NCBI GenBank assembly: GCA_039180525.1
Contig: JBCDDF010000013.1
Location: 1-64,000 of the forward strand
DNA: 64,000 nt
Direction of reading: 5' to 3'
From: Halovulum sp039180525
GTDB taxonomy: Bacteria > Pseudomonadota > Alphaproteobacteria > Rhodobacterales > Rhodobacteraceae
Part shown: positions 9,865 to 18,028 of the stretch, one piece after another
How the letters are laid out: each line of letters begins with the position of its first letter
Position numbering within the stretch: position 1 is the first letter of the stretch
Notes under the pieces: generated by a model
Database searches by the model: none
What the model was told of the DNA's origin: nothing
Seen by the model: only the letters and a program-made list of their open reading frames with translations
Made by a program: the position numbers and the translations under genes

Positions 9865-11684
9865 TAGGCCAGTGCCTCCAACTCGTCGATCATGGCTCCG
9901 ATCATCGCCAGACCCTTGTCCCAGAAACTCGGATCGGCCGCATCCAGCCCAAACGGGGCCAACAGATCCTTGTGGTGTTTCGATCCGCCCGCGCGCAGCA
10001 TTTCGAAGTACCTTTCCTGAAATGCCGCATCGCCGTCCGTGTAGACGGCGTAAAGCGCGTTCACGAGCCCATCGCCGAAGGCATAGGCGTAGACATAGAA
10101 GGGCGAGTGGATGAAATGTGGGATATAGCTCCAGAACACCTCATAGCCGTCCATGAAATGCATCGCCGGGCCAAGGCTTTCACGGCTGACCGCCATCCAG
10201 ATGTCGTTGATCTGGTCGGGTGTCAGTTCGCCTTCGCGCCGCGCGGCGTGCACGCGGCTTTCGAAATCGTAGAAAGAGATCTGGCGGACGACCGTGTTGA
10301 TCATGTCCTCGACCTTGCCCGCCAACAGGGTCTTGCGGATCGCCGGGCTGGGCGCCTCGGCCAGCATCTTTTGAAAGGTCAGCATCTCGCCGAACACGCT
10401 GGCGGTCTCTGCCAGGGTCAGCGGCGTATCGGACAGTAGTTCGCCCTGATCGGCTGCCAGCACCTGGTGCACGCCATGGCCCAACTCATGCGCCAGGGTC
10501 ATCACATCGCGCGGTTTGCCCAGGTAGTTCAGCAAAACATAAGGGTGCACATCGGTGACTGTGGGATGGGCGAACGCGCCCGGGGACTTGCCCGGCGTCG
10601 CAGGCGCATCGATCCAGCCTTTATCGAAGAACGGGCGCGCCAGATCCGCCATGCGCGGGTCGAAACCGGCATAGGCCGACAGCACCGTCTCGCGTGCCTG
10701 CGGCCAGGCGATCGTCGCCGGTTCCTCCAGCGGCAGGGGGGCGTTGCGGTCCCAGACTTCGAGCTTGTCGAGCCCCAAACACTTGGCCTTCAGCGCGTAA
10801 TACCGATGGCTGAGCTTTGGATAGGCGGCCACAACGGCATCGCGCAGCGCCTGCACCACCTCAGGCTCGACATCGTTGGAAAGATGCCGCCCGGCCTGGG
10901 GCGACGGCAGTTTGCGCCAAGTGTCGGTGACCTCTTTTTCCTTCGCCAATGTGTTGGTGATGCGCGCGAACAGCGTCAGGTTTTCGCCGAACACCTGCGC
11001 CAGCGCCCGCGCGCCCACTTCGCGCCGCGCCCGGTCATGATCGGTCAGCAGATCAAGCGTCGCCTCCAGCGGACGGGCCTCGCCATCGATGTCGAACCGC
11101 AGCCCGGCCATGGTTTCGTCGAACAGGCGCATCCAGGCAGAGGCGCCGACAACGCTTTGATCGTGGAGGAATTTCTCCAACTCGTCGGACAACTGATAAG
11201 GCTTCATGGCCCGGATGCGTTCGAACACCCGCTGATAGCGCTTCAGCGCCGGGTCGGCGTCGAGCAGCGCGCGGTAGTCGGCCTCGGGAATGCGGTTGAA
11301 CTCAAGCTCCAGAAAAACCAGGGCGCCGGTGGCGTCGTTCACGGCGGCCTGCATGTCGGAGAGGAATTTGCCCCGGTCGGGGTCGGTGGTCAGTTGGGCA
11401 TGGAGCAGGCCGGCAAAGCTCATGATGCGGCCGGCCAGGGCCTGAATAGCCTCGTAGTCATGCACACATTTCAGCATGCCGGCGGCATCGAGTTCCGCAA
11501 GTTTGCCCTGATAGCTGGCGGCGAAATCGGCACAGGCGGCTTTCAGACCGTCCAGATCCGCGGTGAGCGCAGGCGCATCGCGGCCGGGATACAGATCGTC
11601 CAGGTTCCAAACCGGCAAATCGCCCAATTGGGCGGCTTGCGCCGGGTCCTTCGCATCGCGGACGGCGCGGTCGTGCAGGGTCAT
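9864..11684 (-). CDS. pepF: Oligoendopeptidase F (M3 family)
   Basis: Cytoplasmic zinc metallopeptidase that degrades short peptides. 606 residues. The zinc motif HELGH is at 399-403 (MTLAHELGHGVHQ), with the downstream glutamate in LAETASVFGEM. An N-terminal helical oligopeptidase-F domain precedes it (about 80-220). The C-terminus FGLDAADPSFWDKGL is typical. A small secreted-protein gene lies 8 bp upstream, so the two may be co-transcribed. Confidence 0.95.
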   Translation of the reverse strand: MTLHDRAVRDAKDPAQAAQLGDLPVWNLDDLYPGRDAPALTADLDGLKAACADFAASYQGKLAELDAAGMLKCVHDYEAIQALAGRIMSFAGLLHAQLTTDPDRGKFLSDMQAAVNDATGALVFLELEFNRIPEADYRALLDADPALKRYQRVFERIRAMKPYQLSDELEKFLHDQSVVGASAWMRLFDETMAGLRFDIDGEARPLEATLDLLTDHDRARREVGARALAQVFGENLTLFARITNTLAKEKEVTDTWRKLPSPQAGRHLSNDVEPEVVQALRDAVVAAYPKLSHRYYALKAKCLGLDKLEVWDRNAPLPLEEPATIAWPQARETVLSAYAGFDPRMADLARPFFDKGWIDAPATPGKSPGAFAHPTVTDVHPYVLLNYLGKPRDVMTLAHELGHGVHQVLAADQGELLSDTPLTLAETASVFGEMLTFQKMLAEAPSPAIRKTLLAGKVEDMINTVVRQISFYDFESRVHAARREGELTPDQINDIWMAVSRESLGPAMHFMDGYEVFWSYIPHFIHSPFYVYAYAFGDGLVNALYAVYTDGDAAFQERYFEMLRAGGSKHHKDLLAPFGLDAADPSFWDKGLAMIGAMIDELEALA

Positions 11685-11692
11685 GGTCAGCC

Positions 11693-12037
11693 TCAGAGTT
11701 CGACAGGGTCGTTGTTTTCAAGCGCTTCCGGTGGTGGCGGTGGTGCATCGGGGCGGCGGCGGATGATGATGTCGCCGTTCGGCAGCACCTCGGGCAGTTC
11801 GTACAACGCCAGCCCGCCCAGCTCATCGCCCAACTCCTGCAGCCGCGGCAGGATATCGCCCATCAGGCGGTCCAACTCGGGGCCCAGATCCTCCAGGTTC
11901 TCGAACAGATCGCGCAGCGCCTCCTCGGTCCGGTCGGAAAACTCCTCCAAAAACGGGAGCAGCGGCGAGTCTTCCTCCTGCGCGGCGGCAGGGGCGGCGG
12001 GCAGGGCGAGAGCGGCGCATAGCAATAGGTTTCGCAT
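11693..12037 (-). CDS. Small secreted/periplasmic hypothetical protein
   Basis: 114-residue product from the ATG at 12037. A clear signal peptide (MRNLLLCAALALPAAPAAAQ) ends with an AAA-Q type cleavage site. The mature part is rich in Glu, Leu and Asp and probably helical (EEALRDLFENLEDLGPELDRL). It ends in a conserved-looking motif YELPEVLPNGDIIIRRR and a proline-rich tail. Similar Rhodobacteraceae proteins are sometimes labelled 'AAA+ family ATPase', but no Walker motif is present, so that label seems wrong. Function unknown. Confidence 0.75.
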   Translation of the reverse strand: MRNLLLCAALALPAAPAAAQEEDSPLLPFLEEFSDRTEEALRDLFENLEDLGPELDRLMGDILPRLQELGDELGGLALYELPEVLPNGDIIIRRRPDAPPPPPEALENNDPVEL

Positions 12038-12068
12038 GGGGCCAATATGGGTGCCGCGAGGGACGATG

Positions 12069-13091
12069 TCACCCCAGATCCAGCGAGACCGGGAAGTGAT
12101 CGGAGGCGGTGAGCAAGGCATCGCGCAGGTGCTTATCGGCAAAGATCTTCGGGTCGTCGAACGGATGCCAGATGCGCCAGCGCGGGCGCAGATCCGCGCG
12201 GATACGGGCGCTGACCATCACGTAATCCAGCAAAGTGGAGACATAGGCCCGCATCTCCCGGTTGTAGAACCGCGCCGTCGACCGGGTCCAGCCCTGCCGC
12301 GGGTTCAACAGTGCCGCGGCGTGAGGGTCGAAAAGCGCGGTCTCGGGCGTGTCCGGATCGCCTAGCACGACCTCTATCGAGGACCGCCCGAAGAGCTTTT
12401 CGTAATGGTCGAGGCCGGGTCCGTCATTCAGATCCCCGGCGACGATCACATCCATGCCCGCCTGCAGCATCTCGTCGATGCGGCGACGCAGCCAGATGCA
12501 CTGCGCCAGCTGCTTACGGCGGTTGGCGATGGCGATCTGGGTGGCCTGCGCCGCACCCTTCGCGCCATGCGGGGCTTTGGATTTCGCGTGCACGCCGATC
12601 AGCCGCAGCGGTGCGGGCAGCGCCGGCCCGCCCAGCGTCAGTTCCAGCGGCGGTTTGGAAAACACGTGCGTGTCGGGCTGCGCATCGACATCGACATCCA
12701 GCGCGAAATTGCCATCGAAACGCGGCGCGCGCAGGCTTTCCAGCGGGGTATGCGCGGCGGTGACGCGGGCCGGATCGTAAAGCGCCGCGATTTCCTGTTT
12801 CGTGCCGTTGGCAAAGCCGATGAGCGCCTTTGACTGGCGCAGCCCATGCGCGGCGGCGAAGCCTTCCAGCGCCCGCTCGGTGCGCTGGGTGTGGCCGGTA
12901 TTGGGCGCCTCGATGAGCACGAACAGATCGGCATCCACGGCGCGCAGACCCGCGGCAATACCGGCGGCCTGGTCGGCGCGGCTGATTTTGTAACGCCGAG
13001 AGGGCTGAGCATCGGCCAGCAACCGGTCGCGGTCGTCGAACAGTGCCCCGAACCACTCGATGTTCCAGGTCGCCAGACGAAAGGCGTTCAC
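12069..13091 (-). CDS. Endonuclease/exonuclease/phosphatase family protein
   Basis: EEP-fold hydrolase of 340 residues. The N-terminus has FRLATWNIEWFGAL, the middle has DLFVLIEAPN and VIVAGDLNDGPG, and the C-terminus has ASDHFPVSLDL; together these are the metal-binding and catalytic blocks of the fold. Substrate (nucleic acid, phospholipid or other) cannot be predicted. I chose the GTG at 13091 because it forms a 4-bp GTGA overlap with the djlA-like stop; an upstream ATG would overlap that gene more. No signal peptide, so cytoplasmic. Confidence 0.85.
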   Translation of the reverse strand: MNAFRLATWNIEWFGALFDDRDRLLADAQPSRRYKISRADQAAGIAAGLRAVDADLFVLIEAPNTGHTQRTERALEGFAAAHGLRQSKALIGFANGTKQEIAALYDPARVTAAHTPLESLRAPRFDGNFALDVDVDAQPDTHVFSKPPLELTLGGPALPAPLRLIGVHAKSKAPHGAKGAAQATQIAIANRRKQLAQCIWLRRRIDEMLQAGMDVIVAGDLNDGPGLDHYEKLFGRSSIEVVLGDPDTPETALFDPHAAALLNPRQGWTRSTARFYNREMRAYVSTLLDYVMVSARIRADLRPRWRIWHPFDDPKIFADKHLRDALLTASDHFPVSLDLG

Positions 13092-13774
13092 GCGGCGTGA
13101 TCCCGGTGCTGGATCTCCTCCCACGCCTTGTTGATTGCGGCCAGGCGTTTGGTGGCCAGTTTCACCGCCTCTTCCGGGACGCCATTGGCCATCAGATGGT
13201 CGGGATGGGTCTCGCGCACCAGTTGCCGCCAGCGTGCGCGGATCTGGTCATAGGGCGTGTCCGCGGTCACCCCCAGAACGGTGAACGGGTCGGGATCGAC
13301 ATCGGGCACATGCCGTGCGCGATGGGCACGAAACGTCAGATCGTCCAGCCCAAAGGCGCGGGCGACACCGGCCAGGAAACTATCTTCGTCGTGGTGATAG
13401 ACCCCGTCGGCCATGGCGATGTGGAACAGACCGTCCAGCAGGTTTTCCAACAGATGCGGATTGTCCTGGAACATCGCCCCGATGCGGCCGGCATAGGCGT
13501 CGAACCCGGCCACATCCTGGCGGGCGAGATTGAAGACCTTGGCCGCCGCGGCTTCGTCCTGCGGCGGAATATAAAAGATCTCGCGAAACGCGCGCACCTC
13601 GTCCCGGGTAACGTGGCCATCGGCCTTGGCCATCTTCGCACCCAAAGACACCACCGCGATGGTGAACGCGACGGAGTGTTCGGGCGGCGTGCGCAGCCGC
13701 TCGAAGATCTCTGACAGGTTTTCGCCACTGGCAAGCGCCTGAAGCGCGTCGGCGATGCGGGCCCAGATCGACAT
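13088..13774 (-). CDS. DjlA-like TerB/J-domain co-chaperone
   Basis: 228 residues. The N-terminal TerB-like helical domain (about 30-150) contains GAKMAKADGHVTRDEV and MADGVYHHDED, with paired acidic residues. A C-terminal J domain (about 165-225) has DPFTVLGVTADTPYDQIRARWRQLV and the HPD motif in RETHPDHL, which stimulates DnaK ATPase. There is no transmembrane segment, unlike E. coli DjlA, so it is probably soluble. It is translationally coupled to the downstream EEP gene. Confidence 0.88.
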   Translation of the reverse strand: MSIWARIADALQALASGENLSEIFERLRTPPEHSVAFTIAVVSLGAKMAKADGHVTRDEVRAFREIFYIPPQDEAAAAKVFNLARQDVAGFDAYAGRIGAMFQDNPHLLENLLDGLFHIAMADGVYHHDEDSFLAGVARAFGLDDLTFRAHRARHVPDVDPDPFTVLGVTADTPYDQIRARWRQLVRETHPDHLMANGVPEEAVKLATKRLAAINKAWEEIQHRDHAA

Positions 13775-13804
13775 CCCGTTAAACTACCCGCCACGCCGGG
13801 CGGC

Positions 13805-14275
13805 TCACAGCGTTTTTTGCATCAGAACCAGATCGTGCCAGGCGCCGAACTTTCGGCCCAGTTCGGGCATGCGGCCGGTTTCGGTGTAGCCGTGGCGCGC
13901 AAAGAACCGGATCGCGCCGAAGTTCGACCCGGCGATGCCGGCGACCAGCACATGGATGCCCCTCGCGCGCGCGGGCGTCTCCAATGCCGCCAACAGGGCG
14001 GCGCCGTGGCCCTGGCCTCGGGTGTCGGGCGCAAGAAACAGGCTCAGCTCGCCCGTGTGCCGATAGCCCGGTCCGCCGCGAAACGTCCCGAAGGTGGCAA
14101 ACCCGGTCACGGTGCCGGTGTCGTGGACCCAAGTCGGCTGCCCTGCGATCATGGCGCGCAGGTCGGCTTCGGTCTTTTCCGCATCGGTGAAAGTAATCGC
14201 GGTGTCCCGGATGATGGGGTTCCAGATCGCCGCGATCGCGGTGGCATCGGTGGGTGTGGCGGGGCGGATCGACAT
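13805..14275 (-). CDS. GNAT family N-acetyltransferase
   Basis: 156 residues with the GNAT fold. The N-terminus IRPATPTDATAIAAIWNPIIRDTAITF resembles the phosphinothricin/methionine-sulfoximine acetyltransferase (Pat) subfamily. The acetyl-CoA loop is visible as LAPDTRGQGHGAALL, and GSNFGAIRFFARHGYTETG is typical of that subfamily. The substrate is probably an amino-acid analogue or small amine. Divergent from the oxoprolinase gene, with 69 bp between starts. Confidence 0.85.
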   Translation of the reverse strand: MSIRPATPTDATAIAAIWNPIIRDTAITFTDAEKTEADLRAMIAGQPTWVHDTGTVTGFATFGTFRGGPGYRHTGELSLFLAPDTRGQGHGAALLAALETPARARGIHVLVAGIAGSNFGAIRFFARHGYTETGRMPELGRKFGAWHDLVLMQKTL

Positions 14276-14344
14276 GGGCTAGACCGGCTGAGAATGCCCC
14301 ACCACTACCCCAAGTGCGCGGCGGCGGACAGGCGAGGGGCGGTC

Positions 14345-17300
14345 ATGTGGGATTTTTGGATCGACCGGGGCGGCACGTTCACGGATATCGTGGCGCGAGA
14401 TCCGCAGGGCGTATTGCACACGGCGAAATATCTGTCCGAGAACCCGGATGTCTATGACGACGCGGCGCTGCATGGGATCCGCCGGGTTCTCGGGTTGGCG
14501 GCGGCGGACAAGATCCCGCTGACCCAGGTGCGGGCGGTCAAGATGGGCACGACCGTCGCCACCAATGCGCTGTTGGAGCGGAAGGGCACGCCGCTGGTGC
14601 TGGTGACCACGCAGGGCCTGGGCGATCAGCTGCGCCTGGGCTATCAGCACCGCCCGCATCTGTTCGCGCGACATATCAAACTGCCAGAGATGCTTTATGA
14701 CCGCGTCATCGAGGCGCGCGAACGGGTTCGCGCCGACGGCACGGTCGAAACACCGTTTGATGAGACCCGCCTGGAGGCCGATCTGCAAGCGGCGCGCGCG
14801 GACGGCCTGACCGCCTGCGCGATCGTCTTCGTCCACGGCTATCGCCATCACACACACGAGGCTGCGGCGGGCGCGCTTGCGCGGCGGTTGGGGTTCGCCC
14901 AAGTGTCGGTCAGCCACGAGGTCAGCCCGCTGATGAAGATGGTGCGCCGCGGCGACACCACCGTGGTCGATGCGTACCTGACCCCGATCCTGCGCGCCTA
15001 TGTCGACCGGGTCGCGTCGGCGTTTGACGGCGATCCGGCGGGGCGGCTGATGTTCATGCAATCCTCGGGCGGGCTGACCGATGCGCAGCGCTTTCAGGGC
15101 AAGGATGCGATCCTGTCGGGCCCCGCCGGCGGTGTCGTGGGCGCGGTGCGCACGTCTGAAATCGCGGGCGAGGGCCGTATCATCGGCTTTGACATGGGCG
15201 GCACCTCGACGGATGTCTGCCATTTCGACGGCACGTTGGAACGGGTGATGAATACCGAGGTCGCGGGTGCGCGCATCACCGCCCCGATGATGCATATCCA
15301 CACGGTCGCTGCGGGTGGCGGTTCGCTGTTGCAGTTCGATGGCACGCGGATGCGGGTCGGGCCCGAGAGCGCCGGCGCCGACCCTGGCCCTGCCGCCTAT
15401 GGCCGTGGCGGGCCCTTGGCGGTGACCGATGCGAACGTGCTGACCGGGCGGCTGCGCCCGGAGTTCTTCCCGGCGATCTTCGGCCCGGATGCCGACCGGC
15501 CTCTGGATCTGGCCGCAACGCGGGCGAAGTTCGAGGCCCTGGCGCAGGAAACCGGCCTGAGTGCCGAGGAAACCGCCGAGGGGTTTTTGACCATCGCGGT
15601 GGAGAACATGGCCAATGCGGTAAAGAAGATCTCCGTCCAGCGCGGCTATGACGTCAGCGACTATTGCTTGACGGTGTTCGGCGGGGCCGGCGCACAACAT
15701 GCCTGCGCCATTGCGGACAGTCTGGGCATGTCGCGCTGTCTGATCCATCCCAAGGCGTCGCTTCTGTCGGCTTATGGCATGGGGCTTGCGGATATCCGCG
15801 CCAGCCGCAGCCAGTCGATCGAGGCGCCGCTCGACGCGACCGGGCGGCTGACCGCGGCGGTGACGCTGGACGGCCTGTCGGCGGCGGCGCTGAGCGAGGT
15901 GGAGGCGCAGGGCGTGGCCGAGGCCGATATCCGCATCGTGCCGACCCTGCATCTGAAAGTGCAGGGCACCGATACCGCGCTGCCGATCCCGTTCGGCGAT
16001 GTGGACCAGATGCGCGCCGCCTTCGCCACAACCCATCGCGACCGGTTCGGCTTCGACCCCGGCGATGCGCCGCTGGTCATCGAAACCGCAAGTGCCGAGG
16101 CCATCGGCGCCGCGGCCGATCTGACCGAACCCGCGCATCCCCTGCGCGACCGGCCCGAGGCGGAGACCGAGGTCGCGCGCAGCGCCCCGGTGTTCCTGAA
16201 CGGCGCCTGGATCGACACCCGTTTCGTGCGCCGCGAGACATTGCGCCCCGGCGACCGGCTGACCGGGCCGGCGGTGCTGGTGGAGCCGCATACCGCGATC
16301 CTGATCGCGCCCGACTGGCAGGCCCGGGTGACCGCCGAGGATCATGTCGCCCTGACCCGCACCGTGGTACGCCCCGCCACGGTCGCCATCGGAACCCAGG
16401 CCGATCCGGTGATGCTGGAAGTGTTCAACAACCTCTATATGTCCATCGCCGAACAGATGGGCGCGGTGCTTGAGAACACCGCTGCCAGCGTGACGATCAA
16501 GGAACGGCTCGATTTCTCCTGCGCGGTCTTCGATGCGTCCGGTGATCTGATCGCCAACGCGCCGCATATGCCGGTGCATCTGGGATCCATGGGGGCAAGC
16601 GTGAAAACGGTGATCGCGCAGAACCCCGATAGGACGCCCGGCGATGTCTATGTGCTGAACGCGCCCTACAATGGCGGCACACATCTGCCCGACATCACCG
16701 TGGTGACGCCGGTTTGGGACGATGCGGGTGCGCAGGTGCTGTTTTACACCTCTGCCCGCGGGCACCATACGGATGTGGGCGGGCTGACGCCGGGGTCGAT
16801 GCCGCCCGATAGCCGCACGATCCATGACGAAGGCGCTTACATCGACAATTGGAAACTGGTGGATGCGGGGCGGTTTCGGGAGGCGGAAACGCGCGATCTG
16901 CTGACCTCGGCCCAGTATCCCGTGCGCGCGGTCGACATCAATATCGCCGATCTCAAGGCGCAGGTGGCCGCCTGCGAAAAGGGCGCGCAGGAATTGCGCC
17001 GCATGGTCGCGCAGTTCGGGCTGGATGTTGTGCGGGCCTATATGGGCCATGTCCAGGACAATGCCGAGGAATGCGTCCGCCGGGCGATCCCGGCGCTGGA
17101 GGATGCCGAACTCGTCTACGCGATGGATCCCGATTTCGACGGTCAGCCGCGGGAGATCCGGGTCAAGATCAGCGTCGATCGCGCCGCGCGCGCGGCGACG
17201 GTGGATTTCACCGGCACCACGGCGCAACTGGCCACGAATTACAATGCGCCCGAACCGGTGACCATGGCTGCGGTTCTATATGTCTTCCGGCTGCTGGTGG

Positions 17301-17953
17301 CCGATGACATCCCCATGAACGAAGGCGTCATGAAGCCGCTGAACGTGATCCTGCCCAAAGGCACGATGCTGAGCCCGGCCTATCCCGCCGCGATCATCGC
17401 CGGGAATGTGGAGACCAGCCAGGCGGTCACCTCGGCCCTGTTGCTGGCCTTGGGCGTGCAGGCGGCGGCGCAATCGACCATGAACAACACCACCTGGGGC
17501 AACGCGCAACATCAGTATTACGAGACCATCTGCGGCGGCTCTGGCGCGGGCCGGCTGGCGGACGGGTCGGGGCACCCCGGTACTGCGGGGGTGCACACCC
17601 ACATGACGAACTCGCGCCTGACCGATCCCGAGGTGCTGGAATGGCGCTTCCCCGTGCTGCTGGAGGAGTTTTCCATCCGCACAGGTACCGGCGGGCAGGG
17701 TGCTTTTCCCGGCGGGGACGGCACACGGCGCAAGACCCGGTTTCTTGAGCCGATGACGCTTGCGGTTTTGACCGGCCACCGCGTGGTGCCGCCGCCGGGA
17801 TTGGCGAGCGGCGCGCCCGGCGCGGTCGGGGTGTCGCGGGTTTTGCGCGCCGATGGGTCCACGGATGTGCTGCGGCCTGCCGATAAGACCGAGGTGGGCC
17901 CCGGCGATGTGTTCTGGCTCGATACGCCGACCGGGGGCGGCTACACGCCCTGA
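14345..17953 (+). CDS. 5-oxoprolinase (ATP-hydrolysing), fused HyuA-HyuB type
   Basis: 1202 residues, fusing a hydantoinase A half (N-terminal Hydant_A_N and ASKHA-type ATPase, about 1-680) to a hydantoinase B half (about 690-1195). Visible motifs are FWIDRGGTFTDIVARDP at the start, FDMGGTSTDVCHFDGT, AAGGGSLLQFDG and, in the B half, LGSMGASVKTVI and ETICGGSGAG. The full fused length points to 5-oxoproline to glutamate conversion, though N-methylhydantoinase-type activity is possible. The start follows a GAGGGG site. It is separated from gamma-glutamyltransferase by two genes. Confidence 0.88.
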   Translation: MWDFWIDRGGTFTDIVARDPQGVLHTAKYLSENPDVYDDAALHGIRRVLGLAAADKIPLTQVRAVKMGTTVATNALLERKGTPLVLVTTQGLGDQLRLGYQHRPHLFARHIKLPEMLYDRVIEARERVRADGTVETPFDETRLEADLQAARADGLTACAIVFVHGYRHHTHEAAAGALARRLGFAQVSVSHEVSPLMKMVRRGDTTVVDAYLTPILRAYVDRVASAFDGDPAGRLMFMQSSGGLTDAQRFQGKDAILSGPAGGVVGAVRTSEIAGEGRIIGFDMGGTSTDVCHFDGTLERVMNTEVAGARITAPMMHIHTVAAGGGSLLQFDGTRMRVGPESAGADPGPAAYGRGGPLAVTDANVLTGRLRPEFFPAIFGPDADRPLDLAATRAKFEALAQETGLSAEETAEGFLTIAVENMANAVKKISVQRGYDVSDYCLTVFGGAGAQHACAIADSLGMSRCLIHPKASLLSAYGMGLADIRASRSQSIEAPLDATGRLTAAVTLDGLSAAALSEVEAQGVAEADIRIVPTLHLKVQGTDTALPIPFGDVDQMRAAFATTHRDRFGFDPGDAPLVIETASAEAIGAAADLTEPAHPLRDRPEAETEVARSAPVFLNGAWIDTRFVRRETLRPGDRLTGPAVLVEPHTAILIAPDWQARVTAEDHVALTRTVVRPATVAIGTQADPVMLEVFNNLYMSIAEQMGAVLENTAASVTIKERLDFSCAVFDASGDLIANAPHMPVHLGSMGASVKTVIAQNPDRTPGDVYVLNAPYNGGTHLPDITVVTPVWDDAGAQVLFYTSARGHHTDVGGLTPGSMPPDSRTIHDEGAYIDNWKLVDAGRFREAETRDLLTSAQYPVRAVDINIADLKAQVAACEKGAQELRRMVAQFGLDVVRAYMGHVQDNAEECVRRAIPALEDAELVYAMDPDFDGQPREIRVKISVDRAARAATVDFTGTTAQLATNYNAPEPVTMAAVLYVFRLLVADDIPMNEGVMKPLNVILPKGTMLSPAYPAAIIAGNVETSQAVTSALLLALGVQAAAQSTMNNTTWGNAQHQYYETICGGSGAGRLADGSGHPGTAGVHTHMTNSRLTDPEVLEWRFPVLLEEFSIRTGTGGQGAFPGGDGTRRKTRFLEPMTLAVLTGHRVVPPPGLASGAPGAVGVSRVLRADGSTDVLRPADKTEVGPGDVFWLDTPTGGGYTP

Positions 17954-17983
17954 CACCGAGACGAGACTCTTAATGCCCCCGGC

Positions 17984-18007
17984 GGGAGTATTTTGGAACA
18001 AAGAAGC
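17984..18007 (-). repeat. CTTCTTTGTTCC-type intergenic motif, copy 3 (inverted)
   Basis: On the plus strand, GGGAGTATTTTGG then AACAAAGAAGC follows GCCCCCGGC, 18 to 54 bp after the oxoprolinase stop and before the convergent dehydrogenase stop. It is the reverse complement of copies at 7341 and 9756. The GC-rich stretch followed by TATTTT resembles a weak transcript-end signal. Confidence 0.65.
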
Positions 18008-18028
18008 ACGGCGTCTTGTTGGGCCGGG

